The notes under the pieces: model-generated
Databases searched by the model: none
Seen by the model: only the letters and a program-made list of their open reading frames with translations
Told to the model about the DNA's origin: nothing
Translations under genes and position numbers: made by a program
From: Microvirga sp. VF16
GTDB taxonomy: Bacteria; Pseudomonadota; Alphaproteobacteria; Rhizobiales; Beijerinckiaceae
Assembly: GCF_016864375.1 (NCBI RefSeq)
Contig: NZ_CP069354.1
Location: 3,197,501 to 3,261,500 of the forward strand
Direction of reading: 5' to 3'
Length of the DNA stretch: 64,000 nt
In this document: positions 45,863 through 54,355 of the stretch, in pieces
Numbering within the stretch: position 1 is the stretch's first letter
How the letters are laid out: each line of letters opens with the position of its first letter

Positions 45863-46717
45863 CTAGCCCTTCACGCCGGAGAGCGCGAAGCTCTCGATGA
45901 TCTGGCGCTGGGCGATGATGTAGACGACGAGGATCGGGATGACGGCAAGGCTCGTGGCGGCCAATTGCAGATGCCAGAGCGGCATGCCGTAGGGATCCGT
46001 GAAGTTCGACAGCGCCAGCGGCAAAGTGAACTTCTCCAGCGATGAGACGAAGATCAGCGGTTCCAGAAAGAGGTTCCAGGAGTTGAGAAATGTAATGATG
46101 GCGACAGCGGCAAGCGCTGGTCGGGACATGGGCAGTGCGATGCTCCACCAGACACCCAACCGCGACAGACCATCCATCTTGCCCGCGTCCTCAAGCTCCT
46201 TCGGCAAGGCGAGAAAGTATTGCCGCATGAGGAAGGTTGCCATGATGCCCTGCGGTCCGAAGGTCGGCAGCAGGATCAGCGGCCAATGTGTGTCCACGAG
46301 ACCGGCCCAACGCATCATGAAGAAATTAGGGATGATCGTCACTTCCTCGGGAACCATCAGCGCGGAGACAAGGAAGAGCGCAATCAGCGCCGCGCCGGCA
46401 AACCGCATGCGCGCCAGCGCATAGCCGGCGAGCGACGAGACGAACAGTGTCAATGCCGTCACGGTGACGGCAATGTAGAGCGAGTTGAAGTATTGCCGCG
46501 CGAAGGGCTGATGGTTGAAAACATCGATGAAGTTCTGCCATTGCCATTCGCGCGGGACGAGGCTGGGTGACCCGAAAATCTCAGCCGCGCTTTTAAAGCC
46601 GGATGAGACCATCCAAAGGAAAGGAAAGACGAAGGGAATGGCGACGACGCAGAGCGCAACCGTCCAGCAAACCTGATTGATAATGCGGATCCGACGCCGC
46701 GTGAGTGATGCAGTCAC
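45863..46717 (-). CDS. Sugar ABC transporter permease (MalG/UgpE type)
   Basis: The 284-residue membrane protein has six predicted helices. The EAA loop reads ELEDAGKMDGLSRLGVWWSIALP, which contacts the ATPase. It belongs to the CUT1 carbohydrate importer group. It overlaps the first permease by four bases and precedes the ATPase by 32. The pair forms the channel. Confidence 0.94.
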   Translation of the reverse strand: MTASLTRRRIRIINQVCWTVALCVVAIPFVFPFLWMVSSGFKSAAEIFGSPSLVPREWQWQNFIDVFNHQPFARQYFNSLYIAVTVTALTLFVSSLAGYALARMRFAGAALIALFLVSALMVPEEVTIIPNFFMMRWAGLVDTHWPLILLPTFGPQGIMATFLMRQYFLALPKELEDAGKMDGLSRLGVWWSIALPMSRPALAAVAIITFLNSWNLFLEPLIFVSSLEKFTLPLALSNFTDPYGMPLWHLQLAATSLAVIPILVVYIIAQRQIIESFALSGVKG

Positions 46718-47640
46718 GTGTCCCTCCGGCGCAGCACGAGCTGGAAGAGTGTCAGGATCATCACGACGACAAACATGATCATGGCGAGCGCCGACGCGTA
46801 GCCGACGTCAAAGAACTGGAATCCTTGCTGATAGATGTAGAATGCGAGGACGAGCGTGCCGTTCTCCGGCCCGCCGCCGGTCATCTGATAGATATGGTCG
46901 AACACCTTGAACGATCCGATCGTGGTGATGACCATGATGACCAGCGTCGTGGGTCCCAGCAGTGGCCAGATGATCCAGCGGAAGATCTGCCAGCCCGATG
47001 CCCCTTCCAGCCGGGCGGCCGCCTCGTAGTCCCGCGGGATCGCCTGCAGCGCGGCGATATAAAGGATCATGTTGAGGCCCACCATCTTGATGACGCGGGT
47101 CACGATCACGGCTGCCATCGCCCAGTTCGGCTCGCGCAGCCAGTTGGGTCCATCGATGCCGATCAACGCGAGGATCTGGTTGATGAATCCGGCCTCGCCC
47201 TGAAGCAGGAATTTCCAGACGATCGCCCAGGCGACGGCCGATGTAACCACCGGCGCGAAGAAAACTGTCCGGAAGATGACAACGCCCGCGAAGCGGCCGG
47301 ACAGGGCAATCGCCAGCGAGAGAGCCAGTGCCATGTTGAGGGGCACCAGCCCGATTGCGAAGATTACCGAGTTGCGGATGACGTGCCAGAAATCCGGATT
47401 GCGAAACAGCGCATCATTATAGTTGTCGAGACCGACGAAGGTGGCCTGTTGGGTGAGCAGGTTCCACTCAGTCAAAGAATACCAGACCACCGCGATCAGT
47501 GGCCCGACGAAGAAGATGAGGAAGCCGGCCAGCGTGGGGCTGATGAAGAGCCATGCCTCCATCGCCTCACGCATCTTCAAAGTGAGCCACGGCGCATCCT
47601 CGCGGCGCGCCGTGTCCCGAATTGGTAACGCCCCCGCCAC
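46714..47640 (-). CDS. Sugar ABC transporter permease (MalF/UgpA type)
   Basis: The 308-residue protein has six membrane helices, with the EAA motif in DYEAAARLEGASGWQIFRWIIWP. The N-terminus (about 25 residues) is cytoplasmic. It starts 10 bases after the binding-protein stop and overlaps the second permease. Together with 45863-46717 it makes the CUT1-type translocation pore. Confidence 0.94.
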   Translation of the reverse strand: MAGALPIRDTARREDAPWLTLKMREAMEAWLFISPTLAGFLIFFVGPLIAVVWYSLTEWNLLTQQATFVGLDNYNDALFRNPDFWHVIRNSVIFAIGLVPLNMALALSLAIALSGRFAGVVIFRTVFFAPVVTSAVAWAIVWKFLLQGEAGFINQILALIGIDGPNWLREPNWAMAAVIVTRVIKMVGLNMILYIAALQAIPRDYEAAARLEGASGWQIFRWIIWPLLGPTTLVIMVITTIGSFKVFDHIYQMTGGGPENGTLVLAFYIYQQGFQFFDVGYASALAMIMFVVVMILTLFQLVLRRRDT

Positions 47641-47650
47641 TGTCCTATCC

Positions 47651-48895
47651 TCAGAGCAGCGGCTGGATGGCGGTGCAGACGGCCTTCAATGAAGATTCCA
47701 CGTCTGCATTGGCGCGCCACAGGGCATCAACGCGTGGCTTCATGGCAGCGAGGATCTGCGGACTCTTCTCATGGGCCGGCAACACTTTGCCCTTGGCAAT
47801 GGCGTCTGCAACGACTTTCATCTGCTCCGGGGGAATAAGGTTGTTGGATTTGGTGAAGGCGTCGCTGTCGAGCACGCTCTTACGCGCCGGTGGGAAGAAC
47901 TGCGCAGCGGCGGCGACGTTCTCCTTGGTCGTCATGTGAGCCACGAACTCGGCTGCGAGCTCCTTCTGCTTGCCGGCGGAGAATACGACAATGCCGGCCT
48001 GCCCGATGACCGGTGACTCGCCGCCTGCGCCTGTGGGCAGTGGAGCGATCCCCCATTTGAAGCCCGCCTTCGGCATGAGCGAAGCACGTGAGATCTGGTT
48101 GATGGTCATGGCGGAGCCGCCGGAGAAATAGTCTCCCTGTTCGCCGGGCGGCACGATCGACTTGTCCTTGAAGACCATGTCGTGCAGCTGCTTGACCGCT
48201 GCCACGGCCTCAGGTTTGTCGAAGCCGCACTGCTTGTTGGCCCACACGTCTCCTCCAGCGGCGCGGATCGGCGGCATCAGTGCGTGCATGATGCGCGTGT
48301 CGTAGCCCTGGCCGTCCTTGAACTCGAAGCCCCACTTGCCGGTAACCTCTTTGAGCTTCTTGGCCACCTCCTGGAACTTCACCATGTTCCACTGGCCCTT
48401 CGCCGCCAGCGCATTCGGGTCTTCCAGACCAGCTTTGTCGAAGAGGTCCTTGTTGTAGAAGATCACGAAGGGCGAGGTCGAGAACGGCACTCCGTAGACC
48501 TTGTCGCCCGCCGTCCACAAGCCGAGCGCGGGCTTGGAAAAGTCCGCGAAGTCGTAACCTTGGGCCTTGTTCAACGCCGGAGCGAGATTTTCCAGCACAC
48601 CCGCCGCGGCAAAGGTCGGTGCAGCGTCCTCCATCAACCACCCGGCATCCGGCGGATTACCGCCGGCCAGCTGAAAGGTCAGCTTCTGGGTATAGTCGCC
48701 CGGCGGAATCGTCTCATACTTGACGGTCACATCCGGGTGCTTCGCCTTGAAGCTCTCCGCGAACCCGTTGAGCATTTTGAGATGCGCTTCGTTGCCCGTC
48801 CAGATGGTGAAGCGGAGCTCGGCGGCGCTCAGAGAGCCCGACATCATTGCGAGCGCCAGAGCCGTTGTCGTCATTATCTTTGTTGTGACTTTCAT
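47651..48895 (-). CDS. Sugar ABC transporter substrate-binding protein
   Basis: This 414-residue extracellular solute-binding protein of family 1 has a signal peptide (TTTALALAMMSGSLSAAE). It is the periplasmic receptor of the importer. The ligand is unknown. The length and the FTIWTGNEAHLKMLNGF opening fit carbohydrate binding rather than iron or polyamine. The ATG follows GGGAGGAAAACG. It lies 30 bases after the SDR gene, so regulator, SDR and importer form one operon. A sugar acid or polyol is the best guess because of the linked dehydratase. Confidence 0.93.
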   Translation of the reverse strand: MKVTTKIMTTTALALAMMSGSLSAAELRFTIWTGNEAHLKMLNGFAESFKAKHPDVTVKYETIPPGDYTQKLTFQLAGGNPPDAGWLMEDAAPTFAAAGVLENLAPALNKAQGYDFADFSKPALGLWTAGDKVYGVPFSTSPFVIFYNKDLFDKAGLEDPNALAAKGQWNMVKFQEVAKKLKEVTGKWGFEFKDGQGYDTRIMHALMPPIRAAGGDVWANKQCGFDKPEAVAAVKQLHDMVFKDKSIVPPGEQGDYFSGGSAMTINQISRASLMPKAGFKWGIAPLPTGAGGESPVIGQAGIVVFSAGKQKELAAEFVAHMTTKENVAAAAQFFPPARKSVLDSDAFTKSNNLIPPEQMKVVADAIAKGKVLPAHEKSPQILAAMKPRVDALWRANADVESSLKAVCTAIQPLL

Positions 48896-48925
48896 CGTTT
48901 TCCTCCCTGCTATGTTTGTCTGGGT

Positions 48926-49729
48926 TTATCTGAGCACGAACTCGCCCGGCAGCGAGCCCGGCGCATCGCCGATCGTCCAACCGCCATCGACCGGTATGTC
49001 CACGCCGGTCAGGTAGGCCGCCTCATTCGAACACAGAAAGATCGCAGGTCCCACGCAATCCTCCGGCCGGCCGGGACGCCCGACGGGAATCTTGGCGGCG
49101 ACGGCATGGCGGAAGGAGGGATCGGCATAGCGATCCGCCGTGCGTTCCGTTTCGATGGCGCCCGGAGAGATCACATTCATGGTGACCCCGCGCGTTGCAA
49201 CCTCACGCGCAATGGCGCGAATGGCCGTGAGCTGCGCCGACTTGAACGCGGCATAGGCGACAGTCTCGGCCCTCGGCCGGGCCGCCATGACACTGCCTGT
49301 GGCCACAACGCGCCCCCATCCCCGCTCCACCATCGCAGGGACAAGCGCGCGGCAGAGCGCCATGAGGGACGCGAAATTTGCGGTGAAATGGCGCGCGAGA
49401 TGATCCTCCGTCACGCCCTGCCAGGGTGTGCGATGCTCGATGGCAGCATTCGCAATCAGGATGTCGACAGGCCCGAATTCGTTCGTCACCTGGCGCGCGA
49501 GCGCTTCTGGAGCAGAAGGGGCCAGGAAATCTGCTTCGAAATCCATCGCGGTGCGGCCGATTGCGCTAATCTCGGCGCGGATCGACGCCAAGCCGTCCCG
49601 GTCGCCGTGACCATGGACCGCCACATCCGCACCCTGCCTCGCCAATCCCAGCGCGATCGCGCGCCCGATGCCCGAATTGGCACCGGTCACCATCGCGCGG
49701 CGGCCAAGGAGGGAAAAGGCGCCCGTCAC
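48926..49729 (-). CDS. SDR family oxidoreductase (sugar dehydrogenase-like)
   Basis: This 267-residue classical SDR has TGANSGIG (residues 15-22), the NAA variant of the NNAG motif, and the catalytic residues Ser (TGSVMA), Tyr and Lys (YAAFK). The ISPGAIETE and VDGGWTIGD motifs are typical of FabG/glucose dehydrogenase relatives. It overlaps the GntR gene by four bases. In this context it probably oxidises the imported sugar or reduces the keto product of the dehydratase. Confidence 0.92.
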   Translation of the reverse strand: MTGAFSLLGRRAMVTGANSGIGRAIALGLARQGADVAVHGHGDRDGLASIRAEISAIGRTAMDFEADFLAPSAPEALARQVTNEFGPVDILIANAAIEHRTPWQGVTEDHLARHFTANFASLMALCRALVPAMVERGWGRVVATGSVMAARPRAETVAYAAFKSAQLTAIRAIAREVATRGVTMNVISPGAIETERTADRYADPSFRHAVAAKIPVGRPGRPEDCVGPAIFLCSNEAAYLTGVDIPVDGGWTIGDAPGSLPGEFVLR

Positions 49730-50493
49730 CGCTGCACCTCCCCGCCCTTGCCGAGCTTTTCGGCAACTTCGAGCGAAGCGATGTCCGCCGCCTCGAAATG
49801 AGCGATAATCTTCTGCTCGGCGAGATCCGGCTTGCCGGCCGCAATCGCCTCAAAGATGGTGCGATGACGCTCGACAGTCGCGTTCCAGTCGGCATCGGTG
49901 CGGTTGGCGCGGCGTGAGAAAAGCTCTGAAACCTCGCGCTGGACGGAGCGCATGCCCTCCATCTGAACGCGGATCATGGTGTTGCCCGTCGCCAGCGCGA
50001 TGCCGAGGTGAAAGAGGATATCGGCCTCGGTGAAGCCCGCCGGTTCCTTTATCGAACTCACCATATCACGCAGTGCCTGCTCCATGGCAGCCAGCCCCGC
50101 CGGATCGCGGCGCTCCGCCGCCAACCGGGCAATCCCCGTCTCGATCACGCGACGCATCTCATTCGCCTCGCGCAGGCGCTCGAGGCTCGATCGCGCAGCG
50201 TAACCGTAGATGCGCTCCATCGGCTCCCCGTTGATCGCCTTGGCGCGCGCAACCTTGCCCTGCTGGGTAAAGATCAGTCCTGCCGCCGCCAGTTGGCGCA
50301 GCGCCTCGCGGGCGATGGGCTTGGAAACACCGAACTCGCGGGCGATCTCGCCTTCAGCCGGCAGCGCCTCGCCCGGGACGATACGACCGTCAAACAGGGC
50401 TGCCGCGATCGCATCTGAAACAGTGTCCGCGAGTCGAGCCGGCACGACCGGCTTGTCGGAAAAGAGGGGCTTTTTGGCCGATCCTACGCTCAT
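49726..50493 (-). CDS. GntR/FadR-family transcriptional regulator
   Basis: The 255-residue regulator has a winged helix (GEALPAEGEIAREFGVSKPIAREALRQLAAAGLI, key word SKPIAREALRQL) and an all-helical FCD effector domain with metal-binding histidines (FHLGIA, RHRTIF, AHFEAAD). FCD regulators sense organic acids and sugar acids. The ATG at 50493 follows GGGAG; the longer frame is rejected. A perfect 10-bp inverted repeat in the divergent promoter is its likely operator. Confidence 0.93.
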   Translation of the reverse strand: MSVGSAKKPLFSDKPVVPARLADTVSDAIAAALFDGRIVPGEALPAEGEIAREFGVSKPIAREALRQLAAAGLIFTQQGKVARAKAINGEPMERIYGYAARSSLERLREANEMRRVIETGIARLAAERRDPAGLAAMEQALRDMVSSIKEPAGFTEADILFHLGIALATGNTMIRVQMEGMRSVQREVSELFSRRANRTDADWNATVERHRTIFEAIAAGKPDLAEQKIIAHFEAADIASLEVAEKLGKGGEVQR

Positions 50494-50536
50494 GGGGCTC
50501 CCGATTTTTCTAATCTGTAACATACCAACAAGAAAC

Positions 50537-50563
50537 ATAGCAACTATGTTTTTTAGTTGCTAT
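50537..50563. promoter_or_regulatory. Inverted repeat ATAGCAACTA-N7-TAGTTGCTAT, GntR operator candidate
   Basis: These are perfect 10-bp arms with a T-rich 7-base spacer, 44 bases upstream of gntR and 52 bases upstream of the dehydratase start. A smaller dyad ACATAG-CAA-CTATGT overlaps the left arm. The position suits control of both operons. Confidence 0.65.
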
Positions 50564-50614
50564 GCAGTTGTGTTCTGGGCTATGACCCGTAGTCGCGAAA
50601 CAGGGAGGAAACGG

Positions 50615-51751
50615 GTGCCAACCGTAACGAGCAATGCAGAGATCCGCATTACGGACGTGATCGCCCATCCTCTGACGCAGAAACTGCCGCGTCCGACCGT
50701 GACCTCGTGGGGGACCTACACCGAAGTCTCGATCGTGCTGGTCGAGGTGCGCACCGACGCCGGCATTACCGGCGTGGGCGAGGCGCTGGCACGCTTTTCT
50801 CCGAAGGCCTATGCGGAGTTGATCGAGACTTCGCTGAAGCCGCGCCTGATCGGCGGCAATCCCACCGATATCCAAGCACACTGGCGCACGATGCGGCGCG
50901 CGCTTTCCGGCCGTGCCGGTGGCATGCTGTTCGAAGCGATCGCCGGGGTGGACATCGCCCTATGGGACATCCTCGGCAAAGTGGCTGGGCTGCCCATTCA
51001 CCGCCTGCTCGGCGGCATGGGCCGGACAGAGGTGCCCGTCTATGCGGCTTCCGTGAACTGGGGCGGCGAGGAGTTCATGGACCGTGAACTCGACAGCTAC
51101 CTGGAAAAGGGATTCCCGCGGATCAAAATCAAGATCGCGAATCCTGTCAGAGATGCATGCCGGCGCATTGCCCGCCTGCGCAAACGGGCCGGCGATGATA
51201 TCGAGCTCTGTGTCGATGCTAATTGGGCCTATACGCTGGAAGAGGCGGTCGAAGTGGGCCGTGCTTTGTCCGACAACGCATATTTCTGGTTCGAGGAGCC
51301 GCTGCGCCCCGAGGACGAGGCCGGCTACGAGGAGCTTCACCGCCGGTGCGCCACGCCACTCGCGGCAGGCGAGAGCAACTATACGCTCGATCAGGCGATG
51401 CGCCTCGTCTCCAACCGGACGCTCTCCTACCTCCAGCCGGACGTTGCCCGCTCCGGCGGAATCAGTGAGACGCGTCGCATGGCCGAGTTCGCCGCAGCGC
51501 ATGATGTTCAATACGCGCCCCATATCGGCATGTCCGGCATCGTCTGTGAAACGGCGAGCGTGCACCTCGCCGCGGCGATGACGAATATTCGCGCCATAGA
51601 ATGCGAGACCGATTCCAGTCCGTTCAAGACCGCGCTGACAGGAGCTGCTCCCGGCGCCGATCGGCAGAAGAACGGCATGCTGCCAGTACCGACCGGCCCT
51701 GGGCTTGGCATCGAAATCGACTGGGATGCCGTCGCGCGGCTTCGCGCCTAG
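50615..51751 (+). CDS. Mandelate racemase/enolase-superfamily sugar-acid dehydratase
   Basis: This is a 378-residue enzyme. Metal ligands are Asp201 (VDAN), Glu227 (FEEPL) and Glu253 (AGES). General bases are Lys171/Lys173 (KIK) and His303 (APHIG), the pattern of the mandelate racemase subgroup, which racemises or dehydrates acid sugars. The GTG at 50615 is chosen since AGGGAGG is six bases upstream; an ATG at 50582 has none. It is the first gene of the arm divergent from the importer. It probably dehydrates the sugar acid taken up or formed by the SDR. Confidence 0.92.
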   Translation: MPTVTSNAEIRITDVIAHPLTQKLPRPTVTSWGTYTEVSIVLVEVRTDAGITGVGEALARFSPKAYAELIETSLKPRLIGGNPTDIQAHWRTMRRALSGRAGGMLFEAIAGVDIALWDILGKVAGLPIHRLLGGMGRTEVPVYAASVNWGGEEFMDRELDSYLEKGFPRIKIKIANPVRDACRRIARLRKRAGDDIELCVDANWAYTLEEAVEVGRALSDNAYFWFEEPLRPEDEAGYEELHRRCATPLAAGESNYTLDQAMRLVSNRTLSYLQPDVARSGGISETRRMAEFAAAHDVQYAPHIGMSGIVCETASVHLAAAMTNIRAIECETDSSPFKTALTGAAPGADRQKNGMLPVPTGPGLGIEIDWDAVARLRA

Positions 51752-51883
51752 AGCATCGTGCGGAAAAGTGGCGTCGGTTTTCACTAGCGTGGCCCTTCGG
51801 GCCCGCGAAGAACGATGCTCTCATCAAAAGAGGAAGCATCGGATTGGACCCCAAAAGCGGGTCCACTTTTGGGTTCGATGCTT
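51751..51883. repeat. Dispersed hairpin repeat, copy 3 (two hairpins)
   Basis: This copy starts at the last base of the dehydratase TAG stop. The first hairpin has arms GAGCATCGT (51751-51759) and ACGATGCTC (51812-51820). The second has outer arms AAGCATCG/CGATGCTT (51834-51841, 51876-51883) and an inner stem CCCAAAAG/CTTTTGGG. It shares GCGGAAAAGTGG, CACTAGCGTGGCC and GGGTCCACTTTT with the copies at 10587 and 27503. Confidence 0.75.
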
Positions 51884-51904
51884 TAGCGGAGCATGGAGAT
51901 GAGG

Positions 51905-52810
51905 ATGACTTCGAACGTGCCGACGAACGATCTGACCGAGGCTATGCGGCTTGCGCTCTTGCGTGCCGATCCCAAGCTCAGTCGATTTGATCCCCTGCCG
52001 CGCATCATCAGCCATGACAGCTTTTCCACCGGCCATTGCGGCTGGTCGCAGCTTGTCGGCAACTACGAGAACGATCTCGACACGATGCTGCCGGGCTACG
52101 CTCAGCACACGAGTGCCATGCTCTCGACGCTGCCGCATTGGGATTCCGGTTCGCATGGCGGCATGGGATCCTCCTATGCCCTCAAGATCGCGACGCGTCC
52201 GCGCAAAGGAGCGCAGAACGTCGCCATCAAGCGTCACACCTTCCGCCACCGCGGGAAAATTCGGTTCGAGGTGTACTTCACTTTCAAGCCGGAGGCGACG
52301 GAACTCAAGCTCAGCGAAACCGATGTGCGCTCGGTCGGCTTTCTGTTCGATCTGCAGTCGGGCGATCAGGACGCTGGCGGCCAGCGTGTGATGCCCCATC
52401 TGCGCTTCCTCAACGCGCTGGACGGTCAGCACGTTCAGAAGTGGCAGTTCAAGCGCCGGACCACCCAACTGAAGCCGATCGGCGACAGCGACAAGACTCT
52501 CAGCCACTACCACCTGTCGCCTGAAGACTGGGAAGACCTGCCCGGAGGCGCGCAGCGCCTCTGCTACAACGAGATTCCGACCAAGATCAACTGGACCTAT
52601 CTCGCGTTCGACTTCGATCTAGAGGAGATGAAGGCGCTGCCCTTCCGCTGTAACGATCGCACGTTCGACATGTCGGGCTTCGAGTCTATCCGCATACCGG
52701 CGATGAAAAATCTCTGGTGCATGCTGAATTTCTGCCTTTTCGCTGAAACCGATTCGGACAAGCGTGCTTTCCTGTACGTCGATTCCGTCTGCATCTCGGG
52801 AGATTTCTGA
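51905..52810 (+). CDS. Uncharacterised protein (DUF6772-like) in sugar-acid module
   Basis: This 301-residue soluble protein has no signal peptide. The third ATG (51905) is chosen because GGAG lies six bases before it. It is rich in aromatic and beta-strand segments (HDSFSTGHCGWSQLVGNYE early, FEVYFTFKPEATELKL in the middle), consistent with a beta-sandwich or jelly-roll fold as in carbohydrate-binding or lyase proteins. I recall the name DUF6772 for such proteins but am not certain. It follows the dehydratase and precedes a coupled 111-residue gene, so a sugar-related enzymatic role is inferred. Confidence 0.65.
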   Translation: MTSNVPTNDLTEAMRLALLRADPKLSRFDPLPRIISHDSFSTGHCGWSQLVGNYENDLDTMLPGYAQHTSAMLSTLPHWDSGSHGGMGSSYALKIATRPRKGAQNVAIKRHTFRHRGKIRFEVYFTFKPEATELKLSETDVRSVGFLFDLQSGDQDAGGQRVMPHLRFLNALDGQHVQKWQFKRRTTQLKPIGDSDKTLSHYHLSPEDWEDLPGGAQRLCYNEIPTKINWTYLAFDFDLEEMKALPFRCNDRTFDMSGFESIRIPAMKNLWCMLNFCLFAETDSDKRAFLYVDSVCISGDF

Positions 52811-53145
52811 TGCTGCCGGAGAACATTACCCTCGTGGTCGGCCGAAACGAGTGCTGGTCGGGCCGTGCGGCGACAGAACCTTTTGAAGCGGGTTGGGCCC
52901 GCGAGGCCGTCATCTTCGTCCGGGCGTTGAAGGAGCCCAAGGGTGAACAACCCATGGCGCGGATCGAGATCTCGCCCGACGGCATGCGCTGGGTGGCCGA
53001 AGGGGCCGAAGCACCGATGCCTTCACGCAAAGATGGAATGACCGTTCTTCGCGTGAAGCACTTTGGCAATTGGCTGCGCGTTGCTGCGGACTATTCACCC
53101 GGTGCCGAATGCACCGTCCTGGTGACCGTTCACTTGAAAGCCTGA
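52810..53145 (+). CDS. Hypothetical protein coupled to the DUF6772-like gene
   Basis: The 111-residue protein begins in the TGATG overlap with the upstream stop, so the two are made together, perhaps as subunits. It is beta-rich, with ITLVVGRNECWSGRAATEPFE and a C-terminal AECTVLVTVHLKA. It has no signal peptide. It looks like a small beta-sandwich. No known domain was recognised. Confidence 0.65.
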   Translation: MLPENITLVVGRNECWSGRAATEPFEAGWAREAVIFVRALKEPKGEQPMARIEISPDGMRWVAEGAEAPMPSRKDGMTVLRVKHFGNWLRVAADYSPGAECTVLVTVHLKA

Positions 53146-53152
53146 GCCTCAG

Positions 53153-53336
53153 GACAATTAATCCATTTCGAGGCCTTGATGAGGTCGAGTACTCCATAGT
53201 TCCCCGTTACACCCAGCGGACTTTCCTTGGCCAGTTCGGGAAGAGCAGGGAACCCGAGCTGGCTTGTTCGGTACTGAACCGAGGCAATGACGATGCCTCT
53301 TGCCGCGAGCTTCGACGCATGGAGCGTACCATCCGA
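53153..53336 (-). pseudogene. Carboxylesterase type B fragment
   Basis: The minus strand reads DGTLHASKLAARGIVIASVQYRTSQLGF, then PELAKESPLGVTGNYGVLDLIKASKWI (in pieces; key words LAARG, YRTSQLGF, GNYGVLD, KWI). This is the stretch before the nucleophile elbow of type B carboxylesterases. The nucleophile and both ends of the gene are missing. It lies at the 3' end of the catabolic operon. Confidence 0.75.
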
Positions 53337-53348
53337 TGATAAGGATCT

Positions 53349-54305
53349 CTATTTCGGCAGCGGTGGCGTACCGTGCGTATGGAAGGACTCGATGGTCTTG
53401 AGGCCCCAGGCTTGGCCCTTCTTGCGCTCTTCTTCCGTCCACCTGATTGGCCTCCAGTCTGGTGCCAAAATCAGACGCGCGCCGGCATTCGCTACCTCGA
53501 CGCGGTTGCCCCCAGGCTCGTAGACGTAAAGGAAGAAGGTCTGCTGGACTGCGTGTTTGTGCGGTCCGGTCTCGATATGGATGCCATTCTCCAGGAAGAC
53601 ATCTGCCGCCCGCAGGATGTCTTCACGGCTATCGAGGGCATAGGTGAGGTGGTGAAAGCGACCTTTCACGCCATGAGCTTCGCGGGTATAGGCAAAGTCA
53701 TAGCTCTTGTTGGTGCAGGTGAGCCACATGCCGGCTTCCGTGCCGTCGTTCAGCACGATCTGCTCGGTCAGGCGAAAGCCCAGATAGCGCTCGAAGAATT
53801 CCCGGTTCGCCTTCACGTCGACAGCGAGGCAGTTGAAGTGATCGAGTCGGCGGACATTCACTCCTCGCGCCGGGAAGCGTTGGGCTTGGTTTTTCAGCGC
53901 CGGACGCAGATCCGGTGGGGCCTCGTACCACTCCGTCTCATAGTACAGCTCGACGAGATGCCCGTCGGGATCGCGGAACTGATAGGCCGGACCGTGGCCT
54001 AATTCTCCCTCGTGCCAGCCGACCTCATATCCGGAGCCTTGCAGCGCCCTCACCCGCCGCTGCAGCGCCTGCGGGCTGCGGGCACGGAAGGCGACATGGC
54101 CGAGACCTGAGGTGTTCGAGGCGGTCAGCTTGAGAGAGTAGCGCTCGTAGTCGTCCCAGGCACGCAGAAAGACGGAATCGCCCTGACGCCCGCTCTCCGT
54201 CATCCCGAGCACATCGACGAAAAAGCGCAGGCTTTCATCCGGCTTGGGAGTGAGCACCTCCAGGTGACCGAGATGAGCCACATCCATGATCGGTTCGTCG
54301 TGCAT
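53349..54305 (-). CDS. Type I extradiol ring-cleavage dioxygenase (VOC family)
   Basis: The 318-residue protein has two VOC modules. The C-terminal module keeps the 2-His-1-carboxylate iron site: His156 (LDHFN), His218/219 (FHHLTYAL) and Glu270 (GNRVEVAN). Homoprotocatechuate 2,3-dioxygenase has ligands at about 155, 214 and 267, so length and spacing agree. It would open a catechol ring next to the hydroxyls, using O2 and Fe(II). The ATG follows AGGAGAAAG. The surrounding genes suggest a pathway for an aromatic acid; the exact catechol cannot be named. Confidence 0.88.
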   Translation of the reverse strand: MHDEPIMDVAHLGHLEVLTPKPDESLRFFVDVLGMTESGRQGDSVFLRAWDDYERYSLKLTASNTSGLGHVAFRARSPQALQRRVRALQGSGYEVGWHEGELGHGPAYQFRDPDGHLVELYYETEWYEAPPDLRPALKNQAQRFPARGVNVRRLDHFNCLAVDVKANREFFERYLGFRLTEQIVLNDGTEAGMWLTCTNKSYDFAYTREAHGVKGRFHHLTYALDSREDILRAADVFLENGIHIETGPHKHAVQQTFFLYVYEPGGNRVEVANAGARLILAPDWRPIRWTEEERKKGQAWGLKTIESFHTHGTPPLPK

Positions 54306-54355
54306 GGCGCTTTCTCCTGGGAGCGAATTCAGGCCGTGAGATGTAGAATCGGGCA

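Noticed and set aside
44811..46148. Long 445-residue form of the sugar ABC ATPase
   Set aside because: The extra 106 residues overlap the permease gene and are unrelated to the family. The ATG at 45830 starts the domain.
46705..47628. 307-codon plus-strand frame
   Set aside because: It is antisense to the sugar permease. Its Asp/His/Arg/Glu-rich translation is typical of the reverse of membrane-protein codons.
48182..49801. 539-codon plus-strand frame
   Set aside because: It is antisense to the sugar-binding protein and SDR genes, both of which are certain. It has no domain and no ribosome-binding site.
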